Program-made: the position numbers and the translations under genes
Part shown: piece after piece, positions 25,603 through 33,820 of the stretch
How the letters are laid out: each line of letters begins with the position of its first letter
How positions within the stretch are numbered: position 1 is the first letter of the stretch
Origin: Nostoc sp. GT001
GTDB lineage: Bacteria > Cyanobacteriota > Cyanobacteriia > Cyanobacteriales > Nostocaceae
Length of the DNA: 64,000 nt
NCBI RefSeq assembly: GCF_030382115.1
Contig: NZ_JAUDRJ010000003.1
Span: 3,791,736 to 3,855,735, forward strand
Direction of reading: 5' to 3'
The notes under the pieces: generated by a model
What the model was told of the DNA's origin: nothing
The model's database searches: none
What the model saw: the letters and a program-made list of their open reading frames with translations, nothing else

Positions 25603-28512
25603 TTAAAAATCGAAAGAAACAGTTCCCAGAACAGTGAATGGTGCAGCCGGAACAATGTAAAACCCTTGAGACTCGTAATATTTAGTATCAAATAGGTTTT
25701 TAATGTTGACACCAACCCGCCAATTATCCCGTTTATAGAAAACACTGGCATCTGTTCTCAAATAAGAAGGAATTTTTACATTATTTGGTAAGCCAGATTC
25801 CCTTTGACCTACATAAACTAGACCAAATCCTAGTCCTAAACCTTGTAAATTACCTTTTTGTAATTGATATGTCGTCCACAAACTAGCACTGTTGTAAGGT
25901 ACGCCAGCTAATCTATTATTAACTAATGTTGGATCATTATCTTCGCTGACAAAGGCATCTGTATAAGTATATGTGCCAATTATTTTCCAACCAGGAAGAA
26001 TTTCTCCAACTACATCGAGTTCAACACCACTACTGTTTTGTTCACCTGTTTGGATTTGGTAGTCAGAATCAATAGGGTCTGTAGTCAAAACGTTTTTCTT
26101 TGTGATATCGAAATAAGCTAAAGTTGCCGAGAGACGTTTGTCAAGAAACTCCTGCTTAATGCCTACTTCAAATTGTTCTGCTGTTTCTGGTTTAAATGCT
26201 TCGTTATTAATACTTCTCCCGAATATTTGCGGATTGAAGGAATTTGTCCAACTTCCATAAATTGAAGTGGAATCAGTAGGTTGATAAACTATCCCAACTC
26301 GTGGCGAAAATTTAGAATCTGAAGTCTCGTTGTTAGTTGTGCCTGTTTCCAAGTTTCTATCAAAGGAATCAACCCAGTCAAAACGCCCACCAGCTAGCAA
26401 TTTAAGATTTGGAGTTATTTCGACTAAATTTTGTAAATATAGTGCAATATTACTTCCACCATACTTCTGAAAATCTGAGCGACTCACCGATTCTGGTTGT
26501 GCGCCATAAATCGGATTAAAAATATCTAAATCCGCAATATCTCCCCGAAAAAATTCGTACTGAAAACTGTAACTGGATAACTCTAACCCCACAAGGATAT
26601 TATGACGAATTGAGCCAGTATTAAATTTGCCACTAACTTCATTTTGAAATGAAATGTTGCTTGATTCATCATTACTAACTCGATATCCTCGCGCGACAGT
26701 TAGACCATCATCGTTTATAGAATTAGCTTGAACGCCTCCCGCACTACCGCTAACGTTGAGGACATTAAAACCTTGGCGGAATTTCCAGTCATTGTTGTAG
26801 CCAAATTTACTTTCTAGAACATAGGTGAAATTATTAGATGTAAATTCACCTCTATTAAGATTGGGTTCACCTAAAAATCGGCTGATGGGGAGGTCGAAAA
26901 CTACCCTGTTGTTATTTGGAAAACCTCGGTCAAAAGTGTAGTCATACTTTTGGTATTCATAACCAAAGGTAATATCTGTATTTTCTCCCGCTTTCACGGT
27001 AATTATCGGCCCAACATAAGTACTTTCATTATTCACAAAGTCACGGAAACTATCAGCATTTTCGTAAGCTACATTCAGGCGGTAGAGAGCAGAACGATTT
27101 TCTAAAAGTGGCCCGGTTAAATCAACTGATGTGCGGTAAAAGTCGTCGCTGCCAATAGTGCCATTGATTTGATAGAACGGGTCTGATAGCGGCTGTTTAG
27201 TAATTGTGTTGACGACACCACCAGGACTGCTGATGCTACCATACAAAATTGATGCTGGCCCTTTGAGAAATTCTACACGTTCGATACTAGAAACATCACG
27301 CGGACTAATGAAGCCAGAATCTTTGAAGCCATTACGCAGAGTCTCAAATCCTGTCTCAAAACCACGAATGAAGTAGCCTTGAGATGAAAGTCCACCATAA
27401 GTCTCTTGACGACGTACACCACTAACGTTGTCTGCTAGCTCGTTGAGTTTAACTACTTGTCGGTCTTGAATTATTTCTTTGGGTATTACCTGTACAGATG
27501 CAGGTATGTCACGTAGTGGAACATCTATTTTTGTTGCAGTTGATGAATCTTGTACGCGATACCCGTCTTGCTCACCTGTGACTGTTAATTCAATTGGTTC
27601 GTCAGAGGCCGATGGCTGGGTTGATTCTGTTGGTGTTTGGGGTTGCGTCTGTGCTTGGGTAGAGGATGCAGCTGAGGCGACACCGAAAATCAAACCTTGG
27701 TCACTATCAAATAACTCTACTTTCGGAATACTGTCTACTCCAATTACAGCCATTCTGATAGTGTTGGCATCGGAGTTAGTCACGGTGATTTCACTAACTC
27801 CGGCAATGGGTTTTTCTTGGCGGAATGTACCACCACTGGGTAAGCGCAGTTGAGCCGAGTTAATTTCGATAATATATGTGTTGCCTTCAGTCTTAGGCAA
27901 TACTGGTAATTTTTCACCATCTGGAGTTGTCAAGATGATTTCCAAACCGTTATTGGTGGGATTAAGTTTGACTTCTGTAACTTCTGCCACGGCTTGTGTT
28001 GGCTGCTGTGGTTTAGTGGCAGATACAACTGGTGTAACTGCAAAAATCAAACCCTCATTACCATCAAATAATTCTGTATTAGGTAAACCTCCCTCACCGA
28101 TTACAGTTACTCTCAAAGTATTGGTGTTAGTTTGAGTGACGCTGATGGATACAATGCCTGGTGCAGGATTATTTTGGGTAAAGTTTCCACCTTTGTCTAG
28201 TGCTAGCACTGCATTGGGTATATCTGCTATGTAACTGTTGCCTTGATTGTTATTGACAGGTTTGAGTGCTGCGGCGTTGGCACTTTCTAAAATAATTTCA
28301 ATGCCTTTATCAGTAGAATTTATTTTAACGCCTGTAACTTTATTAACGTTATCGCTACTTTGCACAAGCATTTGTGCCGCTCTTGTAGAGTGAGATTTCT
28401 GACTAGATAGTTCGGCTGTCTGTGTTCCTGCATGGGCTGGTTGTACTAAGCTGCTAATTACCGCTAATGCTAATGCCACCGAACGTATCTCACTCATTAA
28501 CCCACCCTTCAT
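25603..28512 (-). CDS. TonB-dependent siderophore receptor with two AMIN domains
   Basis: I start the protein at the ATG complementary to 28510-28512. It has AAGGAG 8 bases upstream and opens directly into a signal peptide (SVALALAVISSLVQPAHA). The frame is open 33 codons further, but without a ribosome-binding site. The 969 residues contain two AMIN domains (beginning VTGVKINSTDKGIEIIL and VTEVKLNPTNNGLEIIL), a plug domain (IDVPLRDIPASVQVIPKEII, YFIRGFETG) and a 22-strand barrel ending in Phe (GTVSFDF). AMIN domains bind the envelope or peptidoglycan and are typical of cyanobacterial receptors. It imports the ferric siderophore across the outer membrane and heads the minus-strand operon. Confidence 0.94.
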   Translation of the reverse strand: MKGGLMSEIRSVALALAVISSLVQPAHAGTQTAELSSQKSHSTRAAQMLVQSSDNVNKVTGVKINSTDKGIEIILESANAAALKPVNNNQGNSYIADIPNAVLALDKGGNFTQNNPAPGIVSISVTQTNTNTLRVTVIGEGGLPNTELFDGNEGLIFAVTPVVSATKPQQPTQAVAEVTEVKLNPTNNGLEIILTTPDGEKLPVLPKTEGNTYIIEINSAQLRLPSGGTFRQEKPIAGVSEITVTNSDANTIRMAVIGVDSIPKVELFDSDQGLIFGVASAASSTQAQTQPQTPTESTQPSASDEPIELTVTGEQDGYRVQDSSTATKIDVPLRDIPASVQVIPKEIIQDRQVVKLNELADNVSGVRRQETYGGLSSQGYFIRGFETGFETLRNGFKDSGFISPRDVSSIERVEFLKGPASILYGSISSPGGVVNTITKQPLSDPFYQINGTIGSDDFYRTSVDLTGPLLENRSALYRLNVAYENADSFRDFVNNESTYVGPIITVKAGENTDITFGYEYQKYDYTFDRGFPNNNRVVFDLPISRFLGEPNLNRGEFTSNNFTYVLESKFGYNNDWKFRQGFNVLNVSGSAGGVQANSINDDGLTVARGYRVSNDESSNISFQNEVSGKFNTGSIRHNILVGLELSSYSFQYEFFRGDIADLDIFNPIYGAQPESVSRSDFQKYGGSNIALYLQNLVEITPNLKLLAGGRFDWVDSFDRNLETGTTNNETSDSKFSPRVGIVYQPTDSTSIYGSWTNSFNPQIFGRSINNEAFKPETAEQFEVGIKQEFLDKRLSATLAYFDITKKNVLTTDPIDSDYQIQTGEQNSSGVELDVVGEILPGWKIIGTYTYTDAFVSEDNDPTLVNNRLAGVPYNSASLWTTYQLQKGNLQGLGLGFGLVYVGQRESGLPNNVKIPSYLRTDASVFYKRDNWRVGVNIKNLFDTKYYESQGFYIVPAAPFTVLGTVSFDF

Positions 28513-28709
28513 TCTTGTTTCTCCTTGAACTGAACCTGTAATTAACAGGCTTTTAAGTAAAGCTCTAGTTGCATATTGATACTCATTTTCACAGCCCATG
28601 AAAAATTTCACGTCTGATATTAATGACGCAATAGATTATCAATAATGCTTGACACTAGCTCTAGAAATCCTCAAAAGCTATCTGCGACTAATTTGCAGCT
28701 AACTCTAGT

Positions 28710-28728
28710 GCTATTAGGAGACATTATC
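28710..28728 (-). promoter_or_regulatory. Possible Fur box upstream of the receptor operon
   Basis: By my count 12 of 19 positions match the classical Fur consensus, including a complete CATTATC half-site. It lies about 200 bp before the receptor ATG, in the divergent intergenic region. Iron control by Fur is expected for such an operon, but the match alone is weak. Confidence 0.3.
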
Positions 28729-28920
28729 ATAAAGGTTACACCTGAGCAAGCATTTATCAAAACTTCTGAATTTTCTAAATCTCACTAGCGTTCTGCGAAA
28801 AATCCTTATAAATCAGTCTTTTCAAGGTATTACTATAGCAATATTCAAGTTAATTAAACCTAACCTAAACTTTGTCATCTATCTTTGGATAGACTTGCTA
28901 GAAATTATTTTTGAGCAGAA

Positions 28921-28939
28921 GATAATAATAGTTTTTAAT
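28921..28939 (+). promoter_or_regulatory. Possible Fur box upstream of the NRPS/PKS genes
   Basis: GATAATAATAGTTTTTAAT agrees with 13 of 19 positions of the classical Fur consensus, including the first GATAAT. It lies about 300 bp before the first NRPS start codon in AT-rich DNA, where chance matches are not rare. Confidence 0.33.
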
Positions 28940-29028
28940 TAAAATTTGCTTGCTATCTTAGCTAAGTTGCTTTAAAGTCTTAAGAGTAATTGCAAATTAG
29001 TAGCAATAATATTGCTGAATTAGAAAAT

Positions 29029-29130
29029 GGCGTTGCTGATTGCGGTACGAAAAATAATTTTGCGTAATTTCAAAATCCTTGTAGAGACACGGCTCTACAT
29101 CCAGATTTATACCTCGATTCAGCAACACCG
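29029..29130. repeat. MITE between promoter region and first biosynthetic gene
   Basis: GGCGTTGCTGA at 29029-29039 is matched, inverted with one mismatch, at 29119-29129. An inner hairpin TGTAGAG/CTCTACA (29080-29086 and 29093-29099) lies in the middle. GAAAAT flanks both sides (29023-29028 and 29131-29136) as a probable target duplication. The rest of the region 28513-29242 holds no gene, only AT-rich putative promoter DNA. Confidence 0.68.
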
Positions 29131-29242
29131 GAAAATAAGCTGTACGCAAATAGAACACGGTTAAAATTTGTCATTCTTTTGGCAAAGGCTGCAACGGCTT
29201 GATATCCCAGAATTCTTTGTGCATCAGGATTTTGAAAGTGCA

Positions 29243-30595
29243 ATGACTGAATGTGTCAACGATTTAGAAGAAATGGTCTGTAAGTTTTCTACAATTGTGG
29301 AGCTACTGCGTTACAGGTCGGTAGAGCAAGGAAACACTGAGGCTTTTACCTTTCTGCACGATGGAGAAGCACAAGGAGCGACTCTAACTTATGGAGAGTT
29401 AGATCGATATAGTAGAGCGATCGCATCTCAACTGCAAATTTTAGAATTAACTGGAGAGCGGGCGTTACTACTTTACCCACCTGGCATAGATTACTTACCG
29501 GCCTTCTTTGGGTGTCTATATGCCGGGGTGGTAGCAGTCCCAGCTTATCCACCACGCAATGAGCGCAACACCCCCAGAATCTTGGCGATTTTAAAAGATG
29601 CACAAACGGCGGTAATTCTGACAACAACGGCCATCTTGTCTCAATTGAAATCTTTACTTGCTGATAAATTTGATCTAGATAGTATTCGCTGGCTGACTAC
29701 CGATAACCTCGCACCTGGTATAGAAGAGTCTTGGCAAGAGCCTTTGATTGATAGAGAAACTCTGGCCTTTTTGCAATACACTTCCGGTTCCACTGGTACA
29801 CCCAAAGGTGTGATGCTCAATCATGGCAACCTACTACACAATGCTGTGGTGACGCGCCAGTATATGGAACATTCCGCCAGTAGTAAGTTTGTCACTTGGC
29901 TGCCTGTTTATCATGATATGGGGCTGATTGGCGGCGTACTACAACCTTTATATGGGGGTTTTCCTTGTATCATGATGCCGCCAGCAGCTTTTCTCCAGCG
30001 TCCTTACCGTTGGTTACAAGCAATTTCCCGTTACAAAGGAACCACCAGTGGCGCTCCCAACTTTGCTTATGAACTTTGTATTGAAAAAATTACTCCTGAA
30101 CAACGCTCCACCCTAGATTTAAGCAGTTGGAGTGTAGCTTTTAACGGCGCAGAACCAATTCGCCACCACACTTTAGAGCGTTTTGCAGCTACCTTTGCTG
30201 AGTGCGGTTTTCGTCCAGAAGCTTTTTATCCTTGTTACGGCATGGCAGAGGCCACTTTGATGGTATCTGGTAGCGTCAAGTCTGCGTTAGTTAGATGCAA
30301 AAACGTAAATAAGAGCGCTTTAGAACGCAATGATGTAATTGATGCGGTTGCTGAGGACGATAATTCAATAGCATTAGTCAGCTGTAGCCGCAGTGTGCCA
30401 CAACAACAGATTGTAATTGCCAATCCAGACAATTTAACTCGCTGTCAGGATGGAGAAGTAGGGGAAATCTGGGTATCTGGCCCCAGTGTTGGCAAAGGCT
30501 ATTGGAATCGTCAAACAGAGACAGAACAGACTTTTCATGCCTTTTTGCAAGATACAAAAATTGGCGAAGCATCAGGGCCTTTTCTCCGCACCTAG
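29243..30595 (+). CDS. Fatty acyl-AMP ligase (FAAL), N-terminal part before a frameshift
   Basis: FAALs adenylate a free fatty acid and load it onto an ACP to start lipopeptides. The conserved start KFSTIVELLRYRS is followed by YTSGSTGTPKG (about residue 179) and the FAAL-typical block TWLPVYHDMGLIGG. Starts at TTG 29168, ATG 29243 or ATG 29273 are possible; 29273 fits family length best, and none has a strong ribosome-binding site. The frame stops at 30593-30595 inside the conserved LRTGDLG motif. Deleting the TA at 30593-30594 restores LRTGDLGFLDSGEV. The rest of the enzyme follows directly in the other frame, so this is one gene broken by one indel or a sequence error. Confidence 0.85.
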   Translation: MTECVNDLEEMVCKFSTIVELLRYRSVEQGNTEAFTFLHDGEAQGATLTYGELDRYSRAIASQLQILELTGERALLLYPPGIDYLPAFFGCLYAGVVAVPAYPPRNERNTPRILAILKDAQTAVILTTTAILSQLKSLLADKFDLDSIRWLTTDNLAPGIEESWQEPLIDRETLAFLQYTSGSTGTPKGVMLNHGNLLHNAVVTRQYMEHSASSKFVTWLPVYHDMGLIGGVLQPLYGGFPCIMMPPAAFLQRPYRWLQAISRYKGTTSGAPNFAYELCIEKITPEQRSTLDLSSWSVAFNGAEPIRHHTLERFAATFAECGFRPEAFYPCYGMAEATLMVSGSVKSALVRCKNVNKSALERNDVIDAVAEDDNSIALVSCSRSVPQQQIVIANPDNLTRCQDGEVGEIWVSGPSVGKGYWNRQTETEQTFHAFLQDTKIGEASGPFLRT

Positions 30596-32703
30596 GTGAC
30601 TTAGGCTTTTTGGATAGTGGCGAAGTCTTTATTACGGGTAGAGCCAAGGATTTAATTATTATTCGCGGCCGCAACCTTTACCCACAAGATATCGAACTCA
30701 CCACAGAACGCTCTCACCCAGCTTTACGTTTAGGTAGTAGTGCTGCATTTGCAGTTGAGGTAGAGAACGAAGAGAAGTTGGTAGTGGTGCAGGAGTTAGA
30801 ATTCCGCGCCAAACCAAATCTAGAAGAAGTTACTGCTGCTATTCGTCAGGCGGTTTCTCAAGAATTTGAGATGCAAGTTTATGCAGTGGTGTTAATTAAA
30901 CCTGGTAGTATTCCTAAAACCTCTAGTGGGAAAATCCAACGTCGCGCTACCAAAGCAGAGTTTTTAGCAGGGACTCTCAATGTTGTCCAAAGTAGTATTT
31001 TGGATAATTCTGACGTGAGTTTGCCGAAAGAGCAACCGACAAATCTAGAAACTTACTTACAACAGTTGGTAGCTCAAGTCTTATCAGTACCTTTAGAGCA
31101 GGTAAATATTCAACAACCTTTGAGCAATTTGGGTATAGATTCCTTACAGGCGTTTGATTTGAAAAATCGGATTCAGCAAGATGTAGGGGTATCTATTTCG
31201 GCTATAGATTTGTTTGAAGCGAGTATTGCTCAGGTAGTTAAACTGGTGTTAGCTACAGAGACAACCACCACGAATCACAAACTTCAGCCTGTTCCTCGCG
31301 ATGGTGAATTACCTCTGTGTTTAGCACAAGAGCGTTTATGGTTTCTTGACCAGTTAGAGCCGGGAAATCCTTTTTATAATGTTGCGATCGCTATTCGATT
31401 AACTGGTAAACTCAATCCAGTGATCCTCGAACAAAGTCTGAATGAAATCATCAAGCGTCACGAGAGCTTACGGACAACCTTTACTCCTATAGACGGAAGA
31501 CCTATTCAGGTTATTCATGAGAATCTAGAACTCAAATTATCAATTCTGCAAAATTTCGACTCTGATATTCAAAGTTTAATTTTGCAAGAAAGCCAAAAGC
31601 CATTTAACCTTTCCCAACTACCGCTATTAAGAGCAACACTTCTACATCTCAAAGAAGATGAGCATCTGTTGCTAATTACTATCCATCACATTATCTCTGA
31701 TGGTTGGTCAATTGGTGTGCTTATTCAAGAACTAGCAACAATTTATGCTGCGTTCTCTCTTGGCAAACCTTCACCTTTACCTGAACTAAGTATCCAATAT
31801 GCAGATTATGCTTATTGGCAAAGACAATGGTTACAAACAGATGTTCTCCAACCTCAATTAGATTATTGGAAACAGCAGCTAAACGGTAGCGCACCTTTAC
31901 TTCAACTTCCTACCGATAGACCTAGACCAGCAATTCAAACATTCAAAGGTAAAAAAGAGTTTTTCACCATTGCAGGAGAAATCAAGGAAGCAGTAAAAAA
32001 CTTAAATAAACAAGAAGGTGTAACTTTATTTATGACATTATTAGCAGTGTTTAAAACATTGCTTTACTGTTATAATAAGCAAGAGAATATTTTAGTTGGT
32101 TCACCTGTATTAGGTCGTAACTGGCAAGAAACAGAAAACTTAATTGGCTTCTTCATCAATACCTTAGTTTTCCGCACAGATTTTAGTGGAAATCCCAGTT
32201 TTCGAGAAGTTCTGCAACGTTTACGTGCTTGTGCATTAGATGCTTATGCCCATCAAGACTTACCTTTTGAGAAGCTGGTAGAGGAGTTACAACCAGAACG
32301 CAATCTGAGTTATAACCCCTTGTTTCAGGTAATGTTTATTTTACAAAATGCACCGATACCAGATATAGAAATTAACGATTTGAATATCCACCCGGAAGAG
32401 GTAGATGTTGGTACTTCTAAATTTGATTTAAAACTCAGCATTTGGGAAAGCGATCGGGAAATTAATGGTTCTTGGGAATACAAAATAGATTTGTTTGATG
32501 TGACAACTATTAGACGTATGGTTAGGCATTATGAGGTCATACTGCGTTCTATTTTGCAAAAGCCAGATATTCAGGTTAATGAGTTAAGAAGTTTACTAGT
32601 TGAAGTTGATCGACAGCAACAGTCTCAGCAAGAAAAAGAATTACAAGATATTAGCAGACACAAATTAAAGTTTGTCAAGCGTGCAGCTATTGGTGAAATT
32701 TAG
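30595..32703 (+). CDS. FAAL C-terminus, ACP and starter condensation domain
   Basis: This part continues the FAAL from GDLGFLDSGEV through the A10-like Lys region KTSSGKIQR. An ACP follows (LGIDSLQAF, phosphopantetheine Ser at 31141-31143). A condensation domain then runs from LPLCLAQERLWFLDQ with an intact active site HHIISDGWS near 31685. As a separate ORF it would have to start at 30502, which adds out-of-family residues. The condensation domain joins the fatty acid to the first amino acid. The protein ends with a basic linker, HKLKFVKRAA, that resembles the linker joining a condensation domain to TauD in the next NRPS. The TauD gene begins 35 bp later. Confidence 0.86.
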   Translation, partial: GDLGFLDSGEVFITGRAKDLIIIRGRNLYPQDIELTTERSHPALRLGSSAAFAVEVENEEKLVVVQELEFRAKPNLEEVTAAIRQAVSQEFEMQVYAVVLIKPGSIPKTSSGKIQRRATKAEFLAGTLNVVQSSILDNSDVSLPKEQPTNLETYLQQLVAQVLSVPLEQVNIQQPLSNLGIDSLQAFDLKNRIQQDVGVSISAIDLFEASIAQVVKLVLATETTTTNHKLQPVPRDGELPLCLAQERLWFLDQLEPGNPFYNVAIAIRLTGKLNPVILEQSLNEIIKRHESLRTTFTPIDGRPIQVIHENLELKLSILQNFDSDIQSLILQESQKPFNLSQLPLLRATLLHLKEDEHLLLITIHHIISDGWSIGVLIQELATIYAAFSLGKPSPLPELSIQYADYAYWQRQWLQTDVLQPQLDYWKQQLNGSAPLLQLPTDRPRPAIQTFKGKKEFFTIAGEIKEAVKNLNKQEGVTLFMTLLAVFKTLLYCYNKQENILVGSPVLGRNWQETENLIGFFINTLVFRTDFSGNPSFREVLQRLRACALDAYAHQDLPFEKLVEELQPERNLSYNPLFQVMFILQNAPIPDIEINDLNIHPEEVDVGTSKFDLKLSIWESDREINGSWEYKIDLFDVTTIRRMVRHYEVILRSILQKPDIQVNELRSLLVEVDRQQQSQQEKELQDISRHKLKFVKRAAIGEI

Positions 32704-32737
32704 TTTTTCATATTTTATTTTTTTGGGGAAGACGATT

Positions 32738-33754
32738 ATGCCTGAGTTAAGCTATGCTCATTTATCAACAAAGATTAGACGAAAAGCTATTAGTCAATTA
32801 GTGCAGATGACACCGTTGATTGCTAATAAAACTTTACCGCTGTTAATTCAACCTAATATTGAAGGTGTAAATCTTGTAAATTGGGTAGCAAATAATTTAG
32901 AATTAATCAAAGATTCTTTGTATAAGCATGGTGGAATTTTATTTCGTAGCTTTCAAATTCCAGATATAGGAGAGTTTGAAAAGTTAATCAAAACGGTATC
33001 GGGAGAGTTAATTGAATATCGCGATCGCTCTTCACCTCGGAGCGCAATTCAAGGTAAAATTTATACATCTACAGATCATCCTGCCGAGGAAAGTATTTTT
33101 CTCCATAGTGAGAACTCATACACGGCAACCTATCCGCTGAAAATTTTCTTTCACTGTGTGACACCAGCACAGCAGGGAGGTGAAACACCGATAGCTGATA
33201 CACGAAAATTATATCGGAAAATACCTAAAGAAATTTGCGATCGCTTTGCCCAAAAACAAGTAATGTATGTGCGTAACTTTGGCGATGGTTTTGGCTTACC
33301 TTGGCAAACAGTATTTCAAACTGATAATCGTGAAGAAGTAGAGACTTTTTGTCACCATCAGGGTATAGAATTTGAGTGGAGAGAATCGAATAAATTAAGA
33401 ACTCGACAAATCCGCCCAGCAATTGCTAAACATCCGCATACGAGTGATTTAGTTTGGTTTAATCATGCAGTATTCTTTCATGTTTCAACTTTAGAGACTG
33501 GTATTAGAAAAGCTTTATTAGCTGAGTTTTCTGAAGAAGATTTACCACATAATACCTACTATGGTGATGGTTCGCCAATTGAGGTAGATGTCTTAGATAA
33601 ATTGCGTACTATTTATCAGCAAGAGACAATAGTTTTTCCTTGGCAGACTGGTGATATTTTGATGTTAGATAATATGCTAACAGCACATGGTAGAAAACCT
33701 TTTGTGGGTAAGAGAAAGGTTGTAGTAGGAATGTCAGAACCATTTAGTGGTTGA
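32738..33754 (+). CDS. Discrete TauD/SyrP-like Fe(II)/2-oxoglutarate oxygenase
   Basis: I chose the ATG at 32738 because GGGGAAG precedes it; an earlier ATG at 32672 overlaps the previous gene. The 338 residues carry the iron site HSE (FLHSENSY, about residue 121) and the distal His in DNMLTAHGRKPF, plus the Arg that binds 2-oxoglutarate. HxE in place of the common HxD fits the SyrP-like amino-acyl beta-hydroxylases that act on Asp bound to a carrier protein. Its place just before an Interface-A-PCP module matches interface-associated beta-hydroxylases of siderophore systems. Expected product: a beta-hydroxy acidic residue serving as an iron ligand. Confidence 0.88.
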   Translation: MPELSYAHLSTKIRRKAISQLVQMTPLIANKTLPLLIQPNIEGVNLVNWVANNLELIKDSLYKHGGILFRSFQIPDIGEFEKLIKTVSGELIEYRDRSSPRSAIQGKIYTSTDHPAEESIFLHSENSYTATYPLKIFFHCVTPAQQGGETPIADTRKLYRKIPKEICDRFAQKQVMYVRNFGDGFGLPWQTVFQTDNREEVETFCHHQGIEFEWRESNKLRTRQIRPAIAKHPHTSDLVWFNHAVFFHVSTLETGIRKALLAEFSEEDLPHNTYYGDGSPIEVDVLDKLRTIYQQETIVFPWQTGDILMLDNMLTAHGRKPFVGKRKVVVGMSEPFSG

Positions 33755-33820
33755 TATAAGTAAGCGAAATTCTCTAAATGACTGCGTAAAAACGAAATAG
33801 AGCAAAAATTGGAGTCAAAT

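Noticed and set aside
28513..28611. Longer start for the TonB receptor at 28611
   Set aside because: It has no ribosome-binding site and would bury the signal peptide. ATG 28512 has AAGGAG at the right distance.
30502..30595. A start codon for the second half of the FAAL gene at 30502
   Set aside because: The first 31 residues have no family similarity and the stretch overlaps the true FAAL frame. The second half is better read as the frameshifted continuation.
30585..30600. Programmed ribosomal frameshift in FAAL and the PKS genes
   Set aside because: No slippery heptamer or prfB-like signal is present, and the third site does not fit a -1 shift. An indel or sequence error explains all cases more simply.
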